Shown: positions 8,900 to 18,351, counted from the stretch's first letter. The stretch: DNA of 64,000 nt from Candidatus Poribacteria bacterium (GCA_022821495.1 JAJEDN010000011.1:36722-100721), one strand, 5' to 3'. The notes: generated from the sequence alone by a model not told the origin. Translations and numbers: made by a program.

Positions 8900-10321
8900 T
8901 TAATCCGATCCGTTATTAGTTTCTTGTCTGTAAGCGTCTAACTTGCGGTGTAGGGTTCGCACCCCGATGTCAAGAATCTTTGCCGCTTCCGTTTTATTGC
9001 CACCGGCTTCCGCGAGGGTCTTTTGGATCGCTACCTGTTCAATTTCCGCCATCGTCATACCAACTCTACCGATAACCCCTTCCTCATCAAGCACTGGCAT
9101 ATATTCGTCCGATTCCTGCGAACCGTCTCGTTGTCCTACCGGTGCTGTGATCGGTAAAACGCCATCTTGCGCCCGATTTTCAAGGGCTCTGGCTATCGTC
9201 GATAACACTTCCAACGCTTTTCTGAGGACAGCCGCTGCGTCATCTGTGTCACTAATTTGCATCCAACTGGTATCCTCATCTGGAATTAGAAACGGCATCT
9301 CATTATTAGCAGTAGCAGCGGGTTCAAGCAACCGGATCGCTGAAAGGATAAGCCCCAGAATCGTCTTGTAAATGGCAAGGTTTTCTGTGGCGATTGCATT
9401 ATTAGAGGTTCCGACAACCTGTAAAGCTCCGCTTGATTCATCAAGCAGATCTGTCTCGCCGGTGATTGCGTCAACAACTTGTGTCGGCGCGAGCTGCGTG
9501 CCAGAGGTTTGCACAGGGACTAAGGAAACTTGCTCAGATTCTGCATCTATCGGGAAATCTTTAAACTGCAGTTCCTCAGTGGTAGCTGAGATAATCGCCG
9601 TTTCTATAGCATTTCTGAGTTCACGAACGTTGCCGTACCAATCGGCATTCTGGAGATAATTGAGTGCCTCTGGCGTGATACCGGTAATGGGTTTACCGTG
9701 TTCCGCACTTAATTCGGAGACGAACGCAGAGACGAAGAGTGGGATATCCTCGCGTCGGTCGCGTAGTGGCGGGATCTGGATGCGAAAGAGGTTGAGGCGG
9801 TAGTAGAGATCCTGCCTAAACTTTTTCTGCCGAACCGATGCCGCAAGATCAACGTTCGTAGCGGCGATAATCCGGACATCGACTTTAATATTTCTCTCGC
9901 CACCGAGTCGAGTGAATTCCTGTGTCTCTAAGACCCGCAGAAATTTTACCTGCACTTCAGGCGACATTTCCGCGACTTCATCAAGGAACAATGTCCCGCC
10001 ATTCGCCTGTTCAAAAACACCACGCCTTTGACGCGTAGCACCTGTAAAAGCACCCTTTTCATGTCCGAAGAGTTCGCTTTGAAGAAGGTCTTGGTAAAAT
10101 GCCCCGCAGTTGACGGCTTTGAAAGGTTTATCTTTACGGGGACTACTTTCGTGGATCGCCTGTGCAATGACATCTTTCCCGACACCCGTTTCACCCGTAA
10201 TGAGGACCGTCGCTTTCGTCGGTGCGACCTGTGCGACTTGGCGCAGCACGACCTGCATCGGTTCGGATTCACCGATAATACGCCGTGAATTATCGCTGAT
10301 AACGGGGGTGGGGAGATCCAT
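8900..10321 (-). CDS. Sigma-54-dependent transcriptional activator without an N-terminal sensor domain
   Basis: This is a 473-residue protein. The AAA+ domain starts almost at once (about residue 13): Walker A GETGVGKD, the sigma-54 contact loop GAFTGA, Walker B TLFLDE and the sensor region RLGGERNIKVDVRIIAATN. The C-terminal 45 residues form a Fis-type helix-turn-helix (NKTEAAKILDIGVRTLHRKL). There is no receiver, GAF or PAS domain, so it resembles PspF-type activators controlled by a partner protein. Unusually, about 160 residues separate the AAA+ domain from the HTH; this linker contains a helical segment (LAIYKTILGLILSAIRLLEPA) that may act as an internal sensor. No sigma-54 -24/-12 target promoter was identified nearby. 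Confidence 0.9.
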   Translation of the reverse strand: MDLPTPVISDNSRRIIGESEPMQVVLRQVAQVAPTKATVLITGETGVGKDVIAQAIHESSPRKDKPFKAVNCGAFYQDLLQSELFGHEKGAFTGATRQRRGVFEQANGGTLFLDEVAEMSPEVQVKFLRVLETQEFTRLGGERNIKVDVRIIAATNVDLAASVRQKKFRQDLYYRLNLFRIQIPPLRDRREDIPLFVSAFVSELSAEHGKPITGITPEALNYLQNADWYGNVRELRNAIETAIISATTEELQFKDFPIDAESEQVSLVPVQTSGTQLAPTQVVDAITGETDLLDESSGALQVVGTSNNAIATENLAIYKTILGLILSAIRLLEPAATANNEMPFLIPDEDTSWMQISDTDDAAAVLRKALEVLSTIARALENRAQDGVLPITAPVGQRDGSQESDEYMPVLDEEGVIGRVGMTMAEIEQVAIQKTLAEAGGNKTEAAKILDIGVRTLHRKLDAYRQETNNGSD

Positions 10322-10340
10322 CTTTTCCTGTTTCCTCTTC

Positions 10341-10367
10341 GTAGGGGCTGGGTCACCCAGCCCCTAC
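10341..10367. repeat. 27-nt perfect palindrome, copy 1
   Basis: GTAGGGGCTGGGT, one central base, then its exact complement. A second copy differing only at the centre lies at 56761-56787, inside the PorU-like gene. The two also share seven flanking bases (GAAGAGG or its complement) on one side. Here it sits just upstream of the sigma-54 activator start, between genes. Confidence 0.8.
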
Positions 10368-10480
10368 ATTGCCAGCTGCTATATAATCCGCGATTCAGAC
10401 AAATAACGGCATGCTCACACAGCGCGCCTACTACACAGGACAGGCGACTATACTCGTCCTACTATCAAGCTCACGTTTTG

Positions 10481-11224
10481 CTACTGGCTCTGTGCAATTT
10501 CAATTAACTTTTGGGGATCTTGTTTGACCTGCTCAAACACTTGGAAGCCGTCACGACATGCCGCCTCACATAACCGCCTTAACACAACCCCTTTTAAAGC
10601 CCAGTTTGTGGTACGTAGGCTTTTCTGCAAAGCACTTCCCGTTTCAACAACATGAAGGTTCGGTAAGTTTTCATTAACGACATGCTTGTGACTTTTCGCA
10701 AGCAAGAAAATTAACGTCGTCGCGCGTTCCACTTCAAAAACACGTTGCAGGGATTGAATATCGTCTTGCCGCAATAGCGAGAAAACAAGGTCGTAACTTT
10801 CAATCAAATCTACTGTCCGTTCAGGGACACCACTTCCATCGAATTCCAAAACTTCAAGTTCGTGAAGCGGTGCTGTATCAAAAGGGATGATAAGGTCTTT
10901 CTCGTTAACCGGACGCTTTTCCCCGTCAACCCGACAATAATACCACGGAAAGTACAGGTCGAGAGTCGTCTCACCGTATTGATCGTGTTCCCGAATTTGG
11001 TTTAACCCTTGCCGCAATTGTGTGTTCAAGGGCCCCGAAAACATCTCACCAGCGGGCATGCTGTAGTCGCGATCTTCACTATACCAACCTTCCGCATTGT
11101 AACCACATAACTCCTGTATCCGCGCCTCAAGACGCTCAGGTGAGGGGCAATCCTCAGCTTGGAGAGGGTTATCGGGTTTCTGCTTCTGCCCTGTTGTGTA
11201 AGGACTTAAGATCAATATTTTCAT
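10481..11224 (-). CDS. Hypothetical cytoplasmic protein
   Basis: This is a 247-residue protein with no family recognised with confidence. The start MKILILSPYTTGQKQK resembles the opening beta-strand of a Rossmann-like or YaaA/DUF6884-like fold, but the rest does not clearly match. Features seen: LDLYFPWYYCRVDG near residue 88, a strand YDLVFSLLRQDDI around 145, and a helical C-terminus (ALKGVVLRRLCEAACRDG). No signal peptide or membrane segment is present. It lies upstream of secF on the same strand, separated by a small repeat-bearing gap. Confidence 0.6.
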   Translation of the reverse strand: MKILILSPYTTGQKQKPDNPLQAEDCPSPERLEARIQELCGYNAEGWYSEDRDYSMPAGEMFSGPLNTQLRQGLNQIREHDQYGETTLDLYFPWYYCRVDGEKRPVNEKDLIIPFDTAPLHELEVLEFDGSGVPERTVDLIESYDLVFSLLRQDDIQSLQRVFEVERATTLIFLLAKSHKHVVNENLPNLHVVETGSALQKSLRTTNWALKGVVLRRLCEAACRDGFQVFEQVKQDPQKLIEIAQSQ

Positions 11225-11228
11225 GTAA

Positions 11229-11293
11229 TTGGATGGAAGGATGGAAGGTCGGAAGGGTGAGTGAACGATCCTTCCAGTCTTCCAATCTTCCTA
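11229..11293. repeat. GGAAG-rich imperfect inverted repeat
   Basis: The left half repeats GGATGGAAGGATGGAAGG and the right half carries CCTTCCAGTCTTCCAATC, so the two arms can pair imperfectly. It fills most of the gap between the hypothetical gene and secF. Confidence 0.5.
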
Positions 11294-11303
11294 TTGATAG
11301 CCA

Positions 11304-12464
11304 TTAAGCCGTTTGCTGTCCTCGATTCCAGAGATATAAAATCGGACTTGCGATGAAGACCGAGGAGTACGTGCCTATCAACACACCTACGATAAGTGCT
11401 AAGGCGAATGTGTTAATTTCCTCACCCGCACTGGAAAGAACGAAAATAACCACGACAACAAACAGGGTCGTCAGGGACGTGATGACCGTCCGGCTCAGCG
11501 ACTGGTTGATGCTTCGGTTAATGACCGTAATGTAGTCGGTACCGCGTAAGGATTGTGAGTTCTCTCGAATCCGGTCAAACACCACGATTGTATCGTTGAG
11601 CGAATACCCAATAATCGTGAGGAATGCTGCCACAGTCGGTAGGTTAATCTCCTTTGATAAAACAGCAAAGATGCCTAAGGTAATCAACACATCGTGAACG
11701 AGCGCAGCGATCGCACCCACAGCAAAACGCGGCTCAAATCGCCAAGAGATGTAAACCAACAAAATGACAATCGACCAGAGTACCGACCAGAGCGCAGCCC
11801 ATTTAAGATCGCGTCCGACACTCGGTCCGACTTCAGAGACATTGACCCCACCAGCGAGTGCTTGCCAGCCGTTGCCACCTTCAAGGAGAACATCTGTAAG
11901 AATTCTACCGACACTCGCTTGAATTTGGACAGTGGCATTCCCACTCAAGTCAATCCCGACGGGGTTCGCGAATGTCAAGTTAATTGCGCCACCTTCGGTA
12001 CTGTCTTCCCGCGCGATAATCTCATTGCGTTGTTGCGAAGCCCCATCAATGAGTTGGACGGTTTCCCCGTCTCTCAATAGATGCGCTTTTTCGGCAGCCT
12101 GACTGACTTGAAGACTTGTAGCCGTTGCATCGCCCGGATCCGCCATAATAGGGATATTAATGAGTTGTTGCTGAAATTCGGGGCGATGTCCCAAAGCGAT
12201 AGTGGCTTCGTTTTTGCCTTCATCTATTTGGATCTTAGCACGCTCGTAACCGATTTCAGTGAGTTTGGTTTGTAATTCAGACGCAGTGACAACCCTGTTA
12301 AACTTGGCTTGGATTTTAACACCACCGCGAAAATCTATTCCGAAGTTAGGTCCCTGATGGATTCCGAGGAAAACCAAGCCAATAACGATGAGCACCGCTG
12401 AACATATAAATCCGGTGCGATATTTACTGATAAAATCGAAGTTTGTATTCCTAAGTAGTTCCAA
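11304..12464 (-). CDS. secF: Protein translocase subunit SecF
   Basis: This is a 386-residue inner-membrane protein that works with SecD to use the proton gradient in late steps of Sec export. The first transmembrane segment (FICSAVLIVIGLVFLGI) is followed by the GPNFGIDFRGGVKIQ motif, a periplasmic domain that is longer than in E. coli SecF, and then five membrane segments with DVLITLGIFAVL, GYSLNDTIVVFDRIREN and SLSRTVITSLTTL, all hallmarks. The extra periplasmic length (about residues 85-210) accounts for the greater overall size. It lies 38 nt downstream of secD on the same strand, as one transcription unit. Confidence 0.96.
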   Translation of the reverse strand: MELLRNTNFDFISKYRTGFICSAVLIVIGLVFLGIHQGPNFGIDFRGGVKIQAKFNRVVTASELQTKLTEIGYERAKIQIDEGKNEATIALGHRPEFQQQLINIPIMADPGDATATSLQVSQAAEKAHLLRDGETVQLIDGASQQRNEIIAREDSTEGGAINLTFANPVGIDLSGNATVQIQASVGRILTDVLLEGGNGWQALAGGVNVSEVGPSVGRDLKWAALWSVLWSIVILLVYISWRFEPRFAVGAIAALVHDVLITLGIFAVLSKEINLPTVAAFLTIIGYSLNDTIVVFDRIRENSQSLRGTDYITVINRSINQSLSRTVITSLTTLFVVVVIFVLSSAGEEINTFALALIVGVLIGTYSSVFIASPILYLWNRGQQTA

Positions 12465-12502
12465 TTTTCTTGCCTCGCAGTGAGAGTTACGGTTTCCTGT
12501 TG

Positions 12503-14449
12503 TTAAATACTGAGCTTTTGAACCTCTCGGTTTCCGATCGCTAATCCATAAATCTCGCGTGTAACGACGATTGCTGTGAACATACTCGCGAGGATACCGA
12601 TGCCAAGCGTTACCGCAAATCCTTTAATCGGACCTGTGCCGAAATGATAGAGGACAAGTGCTGTAAAGAATGTCGTAAGGTTGGCATCCAAAATCGTTAT
12701 AAACGCGCGCTGATAGCCACTGGAGATCGCCGCCCAAGCGACTTTACCGGTTCGTAACTCTTCCCGAATCCGTTCAAAGATAAGAACATTCGCATCAACA
12801 GCCATCCCGATTGTGAGAACGAGTCCAGCGATCCCCGGAAGCGTCAATGCCGCTCCGAAGCCTGCTAAAGCACCGAGAATAATCAGCATATTAAAAACGA
12901 GCGCGACAATGGCAATCATACCGGAGAGACGGTAGTAAATTATCATGAAAACCAAGACGACACCTAACCCAATAAGTGCAGCAAGAATGCCATTATCAAT
13001 AGATTCTTGTCCGAGGGTGGGACCGACGGTCCGTTCTTCGGCGATCTGGACACCCACCGGAAACGCACCGGCTTTGAGTATATTGGAAAGGTAACTCGCT
13101 TCCTCATAGGTGAAGTTCCCTTGAATAATAGCGTTTCCGATGATTTGGTCTTGGATGACGGGTGCAGATTGCACGTTCCCATCAAGCAGAATCGCCAAAT
13201 GTTCACCGACATGATCGCCTGTAACCTGCGCGAATTTACGCCTGCCTGCACCATCAAAACTTAGAGAGACAACAATGTCGAAAGTCGTCCTGCCTGTAGT
13301 CGGAAAGGCATCGGTAATCCGATCACCCGTTAAGAGTACCGGACTTTCCAAGACATACCAACTCCCGGTCTCGTGATCCTTGCGGATTTCACTATCTTCG
13401 GGAATATTATCTGGTGGCGGTGTATTGGCAGTGCCGCTCCAGAAATTGCCACCAGCCGGCGATTTCTTGACGAGTTTAAATTCGAGCCTGCCCATCTCCC
13501 GAACGATCTGTAAGGGTTTTGAAGAGTCTTCGGCACCCGGAAGCTCGACGATAATTCTGGGATGATTTGCCTCGCGTCGGATAGAAGGTTCTGAAACGCC
13601 AAACGCATCCACGCGATTTCGTAAAACAATCAGGACTTGCTCAATCGCCTGTTCACTATATTTCTCGATGCCGTCTTGGCTGAGTCTCAACTGATATACG
13701 GATTGTGTCTCTGTTTCTGTATTGACCTGTACATCTTCAAAAAATTCGATTTCGTTGAGAAGTCGCTCCGCTTTTTCGAGATACTCCGCCCTTTGATTCG
13801 CGTCGGATCGGAATCGCGATGGAATCCCAACAAATACATCGAGTGCGTCTTGTCCTGCTACCTGTTTAACCTCACGGCATAAAACTTCGTCCGCACGAAG
13901 TTGCTCAGGGATAGAGAGCGCGTGTTGGCGGAAAAGTTCCGCCTTGGAAGCTTCTAAATCCACTTCAAGTACAAGGTGGACACCACCTTTGAGATCCAAT
14001 CCCAACTTTAATCGATTATCGGGTATAAGTCGTCTGAGAACGACAGGGAGGCTTCCGTATAAGTGCAAATTGTCGAGGGTTGCGCGTGGATTTTCACGCG
14101 CTGTCTCTGAGATGAGCCGAACATAAAATTCGCGTGTTTCAGTGGTCCCAAATTCATAATCAACGGTTTCCGCAAACCCGAGTTTTCCTAAATGGACTTT
14201 GAAGACATCTTTTAATTCACTGGTCGCATCTTGGAAACTGATTCCTTCCGGGTATTCCACCTCTGCGAGGTTCACCTTTAAATCGTTGTCTTCGGTGACT
14301 TCAAAAGACGGAAGTTTTTCCTGCATCCAAAGCGGTAGATTCCCATATAACGGATTGTAAAAACTATCCGGGGTCGGGATGAGGTATATCACTGAAAACA
14401 GAAAAACCCCGACGATTAAAACTATTTTCCAGATACTGAATCTGTACAT
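12503..14449 (-). CDS. secD: Protein translocase subunit SecD
   Basis: This is a 648-residue protein with one N-terminal membrane segment (IWKIVLIVGVFLFSVIYLI), a large periplasmic region with the LGLDLKGGVHLVLEVD signature and P1-type domain, then five membrane segments carrying GLVLTIGMAVDANVLIFERIREE, the conserved Asp motif of proton-driven translocation. Length matches stand-alone SecD. It heads the secD-secF pair; upstream lie tRNA-Arg and apt on the same strand with little space, so co-transcription is possible. No yajC gene is seen beside it. Confidence 0.96.
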   Translation of the reverse strand: MYRFSIWKIVLIVGVFLFSVIYLIPTPDSFYNPLYGNLPLWMQEKLPSFEVTEDNDLKVNLAEVEYPEGISFQDATSELKDVFKVHLGKLGFAETVDYEFGTTETREFYVRLISETARENPRATLDNLHLYGSLPVVLRRLIPDNRLKLGLDLKGGVHLVLEVDLEASKAELFRQHALSIPEQLRADEVLCREVKQVAGQDALDVFVGIPSRFRSDANQRAEYLEKAERLLNEIEFFEDVQVNTETETQSVYQLRLSQDGIEKYSEQAIEQVLIVLRNRVDAFGVSEPSIRREANHPRIIVELPGAEDSSKPLQIVREMGRLEFKLVKKSPAGGNFWSGTANTPPPDNIPEDSEIRKDHETGSWYVLESPVLLTGDRITDAFPTTGRTTFDIVVSLSFDGAGRRKFAQVTGDHVGEHLAILLDGNVQSAPVIQDQIIGNAIIQGNFTYEEASYLSNILKAGAFPVGVQIAEERTVGPTLGQESIDNGILAALIGLGVVLVFMIIYYRLSGMIAIVALVFNMLIILGALAGFGAALTLPGIAGLVLTIGMAVDANVLIFERIREELRTGKVAWAAISSGYQRAFITILDANLTTFFTALVLYHFGTGPIKGFAVTLGIGILASMFTAIVVTREIYGLAIGNREVQKLSI

Positions 14450-14625
14450 TAATCACGTACTCCTACACATTAGAATGGTTACCAAATTACCGGTTGTCAG
14501 AAGAACAGCCATCGATTTCCATCAGCCGTTAGGAGTCAGTAAAGAAGGCTTTAGGTTCACCAACGCCTTTTACTACTTGCCGACAGCCAATAGTTTCGGA
14601 TAGCCATCCTTAACAACCATTTTAA

Positions 14626-14698
14626 CGCGCCTGAGAGGAATCGAACCCCCAACACGTGGTTTAGGAAACCACTGCTCTATCCATTGAGCTACAGGCGC
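14626..14698 (-). tRNA. tRNA-Arg (anticodon CCU)
   Basis: Read on the minus strand this 73-nt sequence folds into a full cloverleaf: acceptor stem GCGCCTG/CAGGCGC, D arm with GCTCAATGGATAGAGC, anticodon stem GTGGT/ACCAC enclosing TTCCTAA (anticodon CCT at the DNA level), and a T arm GGGGGTTCGATTCC. The discriminator is G and no CCA is encoded. Confidence 0.95.
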
Positions 14699-14710
14699 AT
14701 ATAGTATAGC

Positions 14711-15226
14711 CTAGTATTTAATGAGTGAAAAAATATCGTAGTTCGGAATCCTCTCCCTACCGTTGAGTTCGAGTAACTCAATCAAAACAGCGATGCCAAC
14801 GATCTGTCCTTCCAGTTTTTCAATAAGCTCAACTGATGCAGAAAGCGTCCCACCAGTTGCTAAAACATCATCACATATTAGCACTCTGCTGTGTTTTGGG
14901 AACGCATCTTGATGAATTGCGACGACATCATAACCGTATTCAAGATCGTACGTGGCTTCGTGTGTATGATACGGTAATTTACCGCGTTTTCGGATCGGGA
15001 CAAAGCCAACGCCAAGTCGATAAGCAAGCGCAGCACCGAAAATGAAGCCGCGCGCTTCAGTTCCCGTAACAACATCAATCGCTTCAAGTTTATAACGGAG
15101 TGCGAATTCATCAATTACCCTATGAAAGGCAGTCGGGTTTCCTAAAAGGGGTGTAATGTCTTTAAATGAAACCCCCGATTTCGGATAATCAGGTACATCT
15201 CGAATAAACCGCGAAAAATCTTGCAT
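14711..15226 (-). CDS. apt: Adenine phosphoribosyltransferase
   Basis: This 171-residue cytoplasmic enzyme converts adenine and PRPP to AMP in purine salvage. The whole chain matches the family: IRDVPDYPKSGVSFKDITPLL at the start, VTGTEARGFIFGAALAYRLGVGFVPIRK in the middle, and the PRPP-binding loop VLICDDVLATGGT at about residues 115-127. Length is normal. It begins 7 nt after the stop of the MDR dehydrogenase gene upstream, so the two are probably translated from one message, although a metabolic link is not obvious. tRNA-Arg follows immediately. Confidence 0.96.
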   Translation of the reverse strand: MQDFSRFIRDVPDYPKSGVSFKDITPLLGNPTAFHRVIDEFALRYKLEAIDVVTGTEARGFIFGAALAYRLGVGFVPIRKRGKLPYHTHEATYDLEYGYDVVAIHQDAFPKHSRVLICDDVLATGGTLSASVELIEKLEGQIVGIAVLIELLELNGRERIPNYDIFSLIKY

Positions 15227-15233
15227 TACGCTC

Positions 15234-16283
15234 CTACTCCTCCTGATGTGGATGTATCATAATCTTCATTCCCTTCCGAGATTCCATCGCTTCAAACGCT
15301 TTGTTAATTTCAATAAGTGGAAAATGATGTGTAATGAGCGGTTTCACACGGACTAAACCTTTTTCAAGCAGACGCACCGCTAATTCATGGTGCCGCGGCA
15401 CACAACCGTGTGAACCTGTCACAAAGCACTCCTTATAGTGAATAACATTTGAAAGAACACTCATAGGGCGCATAGTCTTCGGTAAGCCGCCGAATAGATT
15501 GACATAGCCCCGGTGTGCTACCATTTCAACAGCCTGTTCGTGCGCTTCAACAGATCCGCACGTTGTAACAATAATATCGGGTCCCTCGCCATCTGTTTCT
15601 TCCTTACACCTCTCAATTACGTCTTCCTCTTCAGAAGCGATATAAGCATCCGCTTCATAGAACTTTGCGATCTCCATCCGGAGTTTGCTCCGTTGTACAC
15701 CGATGACTTTCGTGGCACCCATAACCCGGGCGAGATCAATCATCATACACCCAATGGGACCGAGTCCAATGATAACAACGCTCTTACCGAGCGACATATT
15801 GACGAGTTCAAGCCCATTAATAGCACACGCAAGGGGTTCGGCGAGGGCAGCTTCATCAAAACTGAGTGACGCGTCGAATGGGGTAACGGGTCCCTCCTCC
15901 AAAACGAGGCGCGGAAGTTTCATGTATTGAGCGAAAGCGCCCGGAATTTGGTAACCGATAGCGTAGTTGATGCCACAGTTGTTTCCGAGACCATCTCGAC
16001 ACCAACGGCACTCCCCACAAGGGACATCGGCACCGATTGACACTCGATCACCTTCTTTAACGCGCGTTACGTTTTTGCCAGTCTTAACGATGACACCAGA
16101 ATTTTCATGACCAATAATAGTGGGGGGTTTAACTCTTGGGTTACCGTGATGGAGGATACGAACATCAGAACCACATATACTGACAGCTTCAACGCGCATT
16201 AAAGCGGCATCATCATCGATTTCGGGTTCGGGTACTTCTTGCACACTCAAATTGTCCAGACTTTCAAGTATAGCCGCTTTCAT
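15234..16283 (-). CDS. Zinc-type medium-chain (MDR) alcohol/polyol dehydrogenase
   Basis: This 349-residue enzyme has the GroES-like N-terminus with catalytic-zinc residues (Cys in SICGSDV and GHENSG), the four-cysteine structural zinc loop CGECRWCRDGLGNNC, and a Rossmann domain with GLGPIGCMMIDLARVMGA that should bind NAD(P). It belongs to the sorbitol / threonine / L-idonate dehydrogenase group; the exact alcohol cannot be told from sequence. A second MDR gene, an epimerase and a Gfo/Idh gene lie just upstream on the same strand, which suggests use of a sugar or polyol. It is close-coupled to apt downstream. Confidence 0.88.
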   Translation of the reverse strand: MKAAILESLDNLSVQEVPEPEIDDDAALMRVEAVSICGSDVRILHHGNPRVKPPTIIGHENSGVIVKTGKNVTRVKEGDRVSIGADVPCGECRWCRDGLGNNCGINYAIGYQIPGAFAQYMKLPRLVLEEGPVTPFDASLSFDEAALAEPLACAINGLELVNMSLGKSVVIIGLGPIGCMMIDLARVMGATKVIGVQRSKLRMEIAKFYEADAYIASEEEDVIERCKEETDGEGPDIIVTTCGSVEAHEQAVEMVAHRGYVNLFGGLPKTMRPMSVLSNVIHYKECFVTGSHGCVPRHHELAVRLLEKGLVRVKPLITHHFPLIEINKAFEAMESRKGMKIMIHPHQEE

Positions 16284-16292
16284 ATTTTTTAT

Positions 16293-16403
16293 AGTTATCA
16301 GTCGTCAGTTACCAGTCGTCAGTTTAAAGATGTTTGTGGCAGGTAAACTGGATGCAACCGCCACAGAAGTTAACTGAAAACTGATAACCGATAACTGACT
16401 ACT
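16293..16403. repeat. Intergenic inverted repeat built of AGTTATCAGT-like units
   Basis: The left arm repeats AGTTATCAGT / CAGTTACCAGT units; the right arm carries their complements (AACTGAAAACTGATAACCG...). The centre contains GTGGC/GCCAC. Similar units recur at 28491-28588, 31400-31438, 32594-32711 and 60080-60110. Confidence 0.65.
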
Positions 16404-17457
16404 ATTCCTCCGATGGATGAATTAAGACTTTTGCGTAAAATTCACTTTTGTCTCGCATCTTATGCAACATATTAGAACTCTCTGCTAATGAAACCTTATG
16501 TGTGATGAGAGGCGTGAGTGTTAACATACCAGAAGCCATAGCTTGAAGTACAGTCTGCCAATCGTCGTCGTTGCCTGCAGCACTATAATCAGAATTCCAC
16601 GTTCCGAAAATGCTCACTTCACGTCGCATTAATTGCGATATAAGCACCGAAGGTAGGGTTACATCTGCATCTGGATTACCAAGTAAAACAACACGCCCAT
16701 CGCGTCCAACGCTCTCAAGCGCATTGAGGTAAGTCGCAGGAACCCCAGCAGCCTCAATACAGACATGCGCGCCTTTTCCATCAGTAGACGCATTCACGAC
16801 TTCAACCGGTTTTTCAGTCGTAGTGTTAAACACTTCGTCAAAGCCAAGTTGCCTCGCTAATTCCAGTTTCTCATCAACAATATCAAAGAGAAATACCCTC
16901 GCCGCACCCATTATTCTCGTCCACTGTGCTGTCATCAACCCGATGGGACCTGCCCCAAAAATAGCAACTGTTTTTCCAGCAAGCGATGTCTGGGCACGAC
17001 GGGCTGCGTGTAAGGCAACTGCAGCGGGTTCTGTCATTGACGCTTCTTCGAGTGTCACGCCTTGCGGAACATGGATCAAATTCTCTTTCGGTGCCACGAT
17101 ATATTCAGCAAAGGCACCATCGCTTCGGGAACCGAGATAATCATAGTCGTAGCATTGAACATACTTCCCCTGTTCACACGCCGAACAAGCCCCACACCAG
17201 AGCAGCGGAAATACGACGACAGGGTCACCTGGCGTAAAACCGTCAACGCCTGGACCGCATGCCTCAACAATACCAGCAAATTCGTGTCCGCAAACTGTGG
17301 GGAAACTATAAGTACCTTTGACGAAAATTCTCGGAATATCGGAACCGCAGACACCGCAAAACCCGATTCGGACGCGCACGTTCCCTTCAGCGAGATGCGG
17401 CACCGGAATCTGCTCTAACCGTAAATCTCCAACCCCATGAAGGACAAGTGCTTCCAT
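16402..17457 (-). CDS. Zinc-type MDR dehydrogenase, galactitol-1-phosphate dehydrogenase-like
   Basis: This 351-residue protein is a second MDR enzyme distinct from its neighbour. Catalytic-zinc motifs are CGVCGSDIPRIF and GHEFAGIVE; the structural-zinc loop is CGACSACEQGKYVQC; the nucleotide fold has GAGPIGLMTAQWTRIMGA. The opening GVCGSDIPR and the segment DFDYLGSRSDGAFAEY-like at about 105-120 resemble galactitol-1-phosphate 5-dehydrogenase-type and related polyol dehydrogenases, but this is only a suggestion. It would act in the cytoplasm with NAD(P). The gap to the downstream MDR gene is filled by a palindromic repeat. Confidence 0.87.
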   Translation of the reverse strand: MEALVLHGVGDLRLEQIPVPHLAEGNVRVRIGFCGVCGSDIPRIFVKGTYSFPTVCGHEFAGIVEACGPGVDGFTPGDPVVVFPLLWCGACSACEQGKYVQCYDYDYLGSRSDGAFAEYIVAPKENLIHVPQGVTLEEASMTEPAAVALHAARRAQTSLAGKTVAIFGAGPIGLMTAQWTRIMGAARVFLFDIVDEKLELARQLGFDEVFNTTTEKPVEVVNASTDGKGAHVCIEAAGVPATYLNALESVGRDGRVVLLGNPDADVTLPSVLISQLMRREVSIFGTWNSDYSAAGNDDDWQTVLQAMASGMLTLTPLITHKVSLAESSNMLHKMRDKSEFYAKVLIHPSEE

Positions 17458-17556
17458 TATTTTTAACTATGCCTAGCCCCGTTGCACACTGCTGTAGTCA
17501 TAAACCCTATGCCCTTTGACAAACTTGGCTCGCCAGAGCCAATTGATGTAAACTTT

Positions 17557-18294
17557 TTAATCATGGCGTATTTTATCGCTGATAGATCTTTCTGTGAGTC
17601 CGAGCGTAATCGCCTGCTGAATCTGTTGAACGTTCTCAAGCCGTGATCCGGATTTTTGGAAAACGCTACTTGTCCCTCCGACCAAGATATCCGCGCCTGC
17701 AGACACCATCTTTGGGATATTTTCAAAACTCACGTTGCCATCCACTTCAATCGGCAAATCGACTGCGTGTTTATGCAAAAAAGCACGACACTCCGCAATT
17801 TTTCGGAGGGTCGCCGGAACTACCTTTTGTCCCGCGAATCCAGGGTTCACCGTCATCACCAGCACGAAATCAAGCCGATCCATAACATAATCCAATGCGG
17901 AGAGCGGGGTTGCGGGGTTGAGTGCTGCGCCTGCCTTGATGCCGTGCGCTTGAATGAGAGATAACGTTCTATCAAGATGCGTCGCCGATTCAACGTGAAC
18001 GGCTATCTGTTGGACACCTATCTCTGCGACCGCGTCAACAAAAAAATCGTTATTTTCCACCATGAGGTGAATATCAAAATCACAGTCTGTTTTTGGGCGT
18101 AATTGTTCAATAAGCGCAAGCCCGATCGGCATATTCGGGACGAAATGTGCGTCCATCAAATCGAAATGGAGCATATTAATTCCAGCAGCCTCTAATTCCT
18201 GAACATCGGTTTCTAAGTTGCATAAATCCGCGCACATCACAGATGGCGCGATGTGAATGTGTGGCTCTGAAGATGCTGTATTTGGCGTAGACAA
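17557..18294 (-). CDS. rpe: Ribulose-phosphate 3-epimerase family protein
   Basis: This 245-residue TIM-barrel protein interconverts ribulose-5-phosphate and xylulose-5-phosphate, or a related ketose phosphate. Seen: APSVMCADLCNLETDV (first strand), HFDLMDAHFVPNMPIG (metal and active-site Asp), HLMVE, VMTVNPGFAGQK (phosphate loop) and the late IEVDGNVS and GGTSSVF motifs. The usual VMDGHFVPN is LMDAHFVPN here, and MSVNPGFGGQ is MTVNPGFAGQ. These shifts, together with the sugar-dehydrogenase neighbours, leave open an allulose-6-phosphate-type epimerase. A strong promoter lies upstream at 18352-18380. Confidence 0.85.
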   Translation of the reverse strand: MSTPNTASSEPHIHIAPSVMCADLCNLETDVQELEAAGINMLHFDLMDAHFVPNMPIGLALIEQLRPKTDCDFDIHLMVENNDFFVDAVAEIGVQQIAVHVESATHLDRTLSLIQAHGIKAGAALNPATPLSALDYVMDRLDFVLVMTVNPGFAGQKVVPATLRKIAECRAFLHKHAVDLPIEVDGNVSFENIPKMVSAGADILVGGTSSVFQKSGSRLENVQQIQQAITLGLTERSISDKIRHD

Positions 18295-18351
18295 GATAGC
18301 ACTTCCGTAGTATCAAAATTCCCGCGCTTATTCTAACATAAAACCTTTAAT

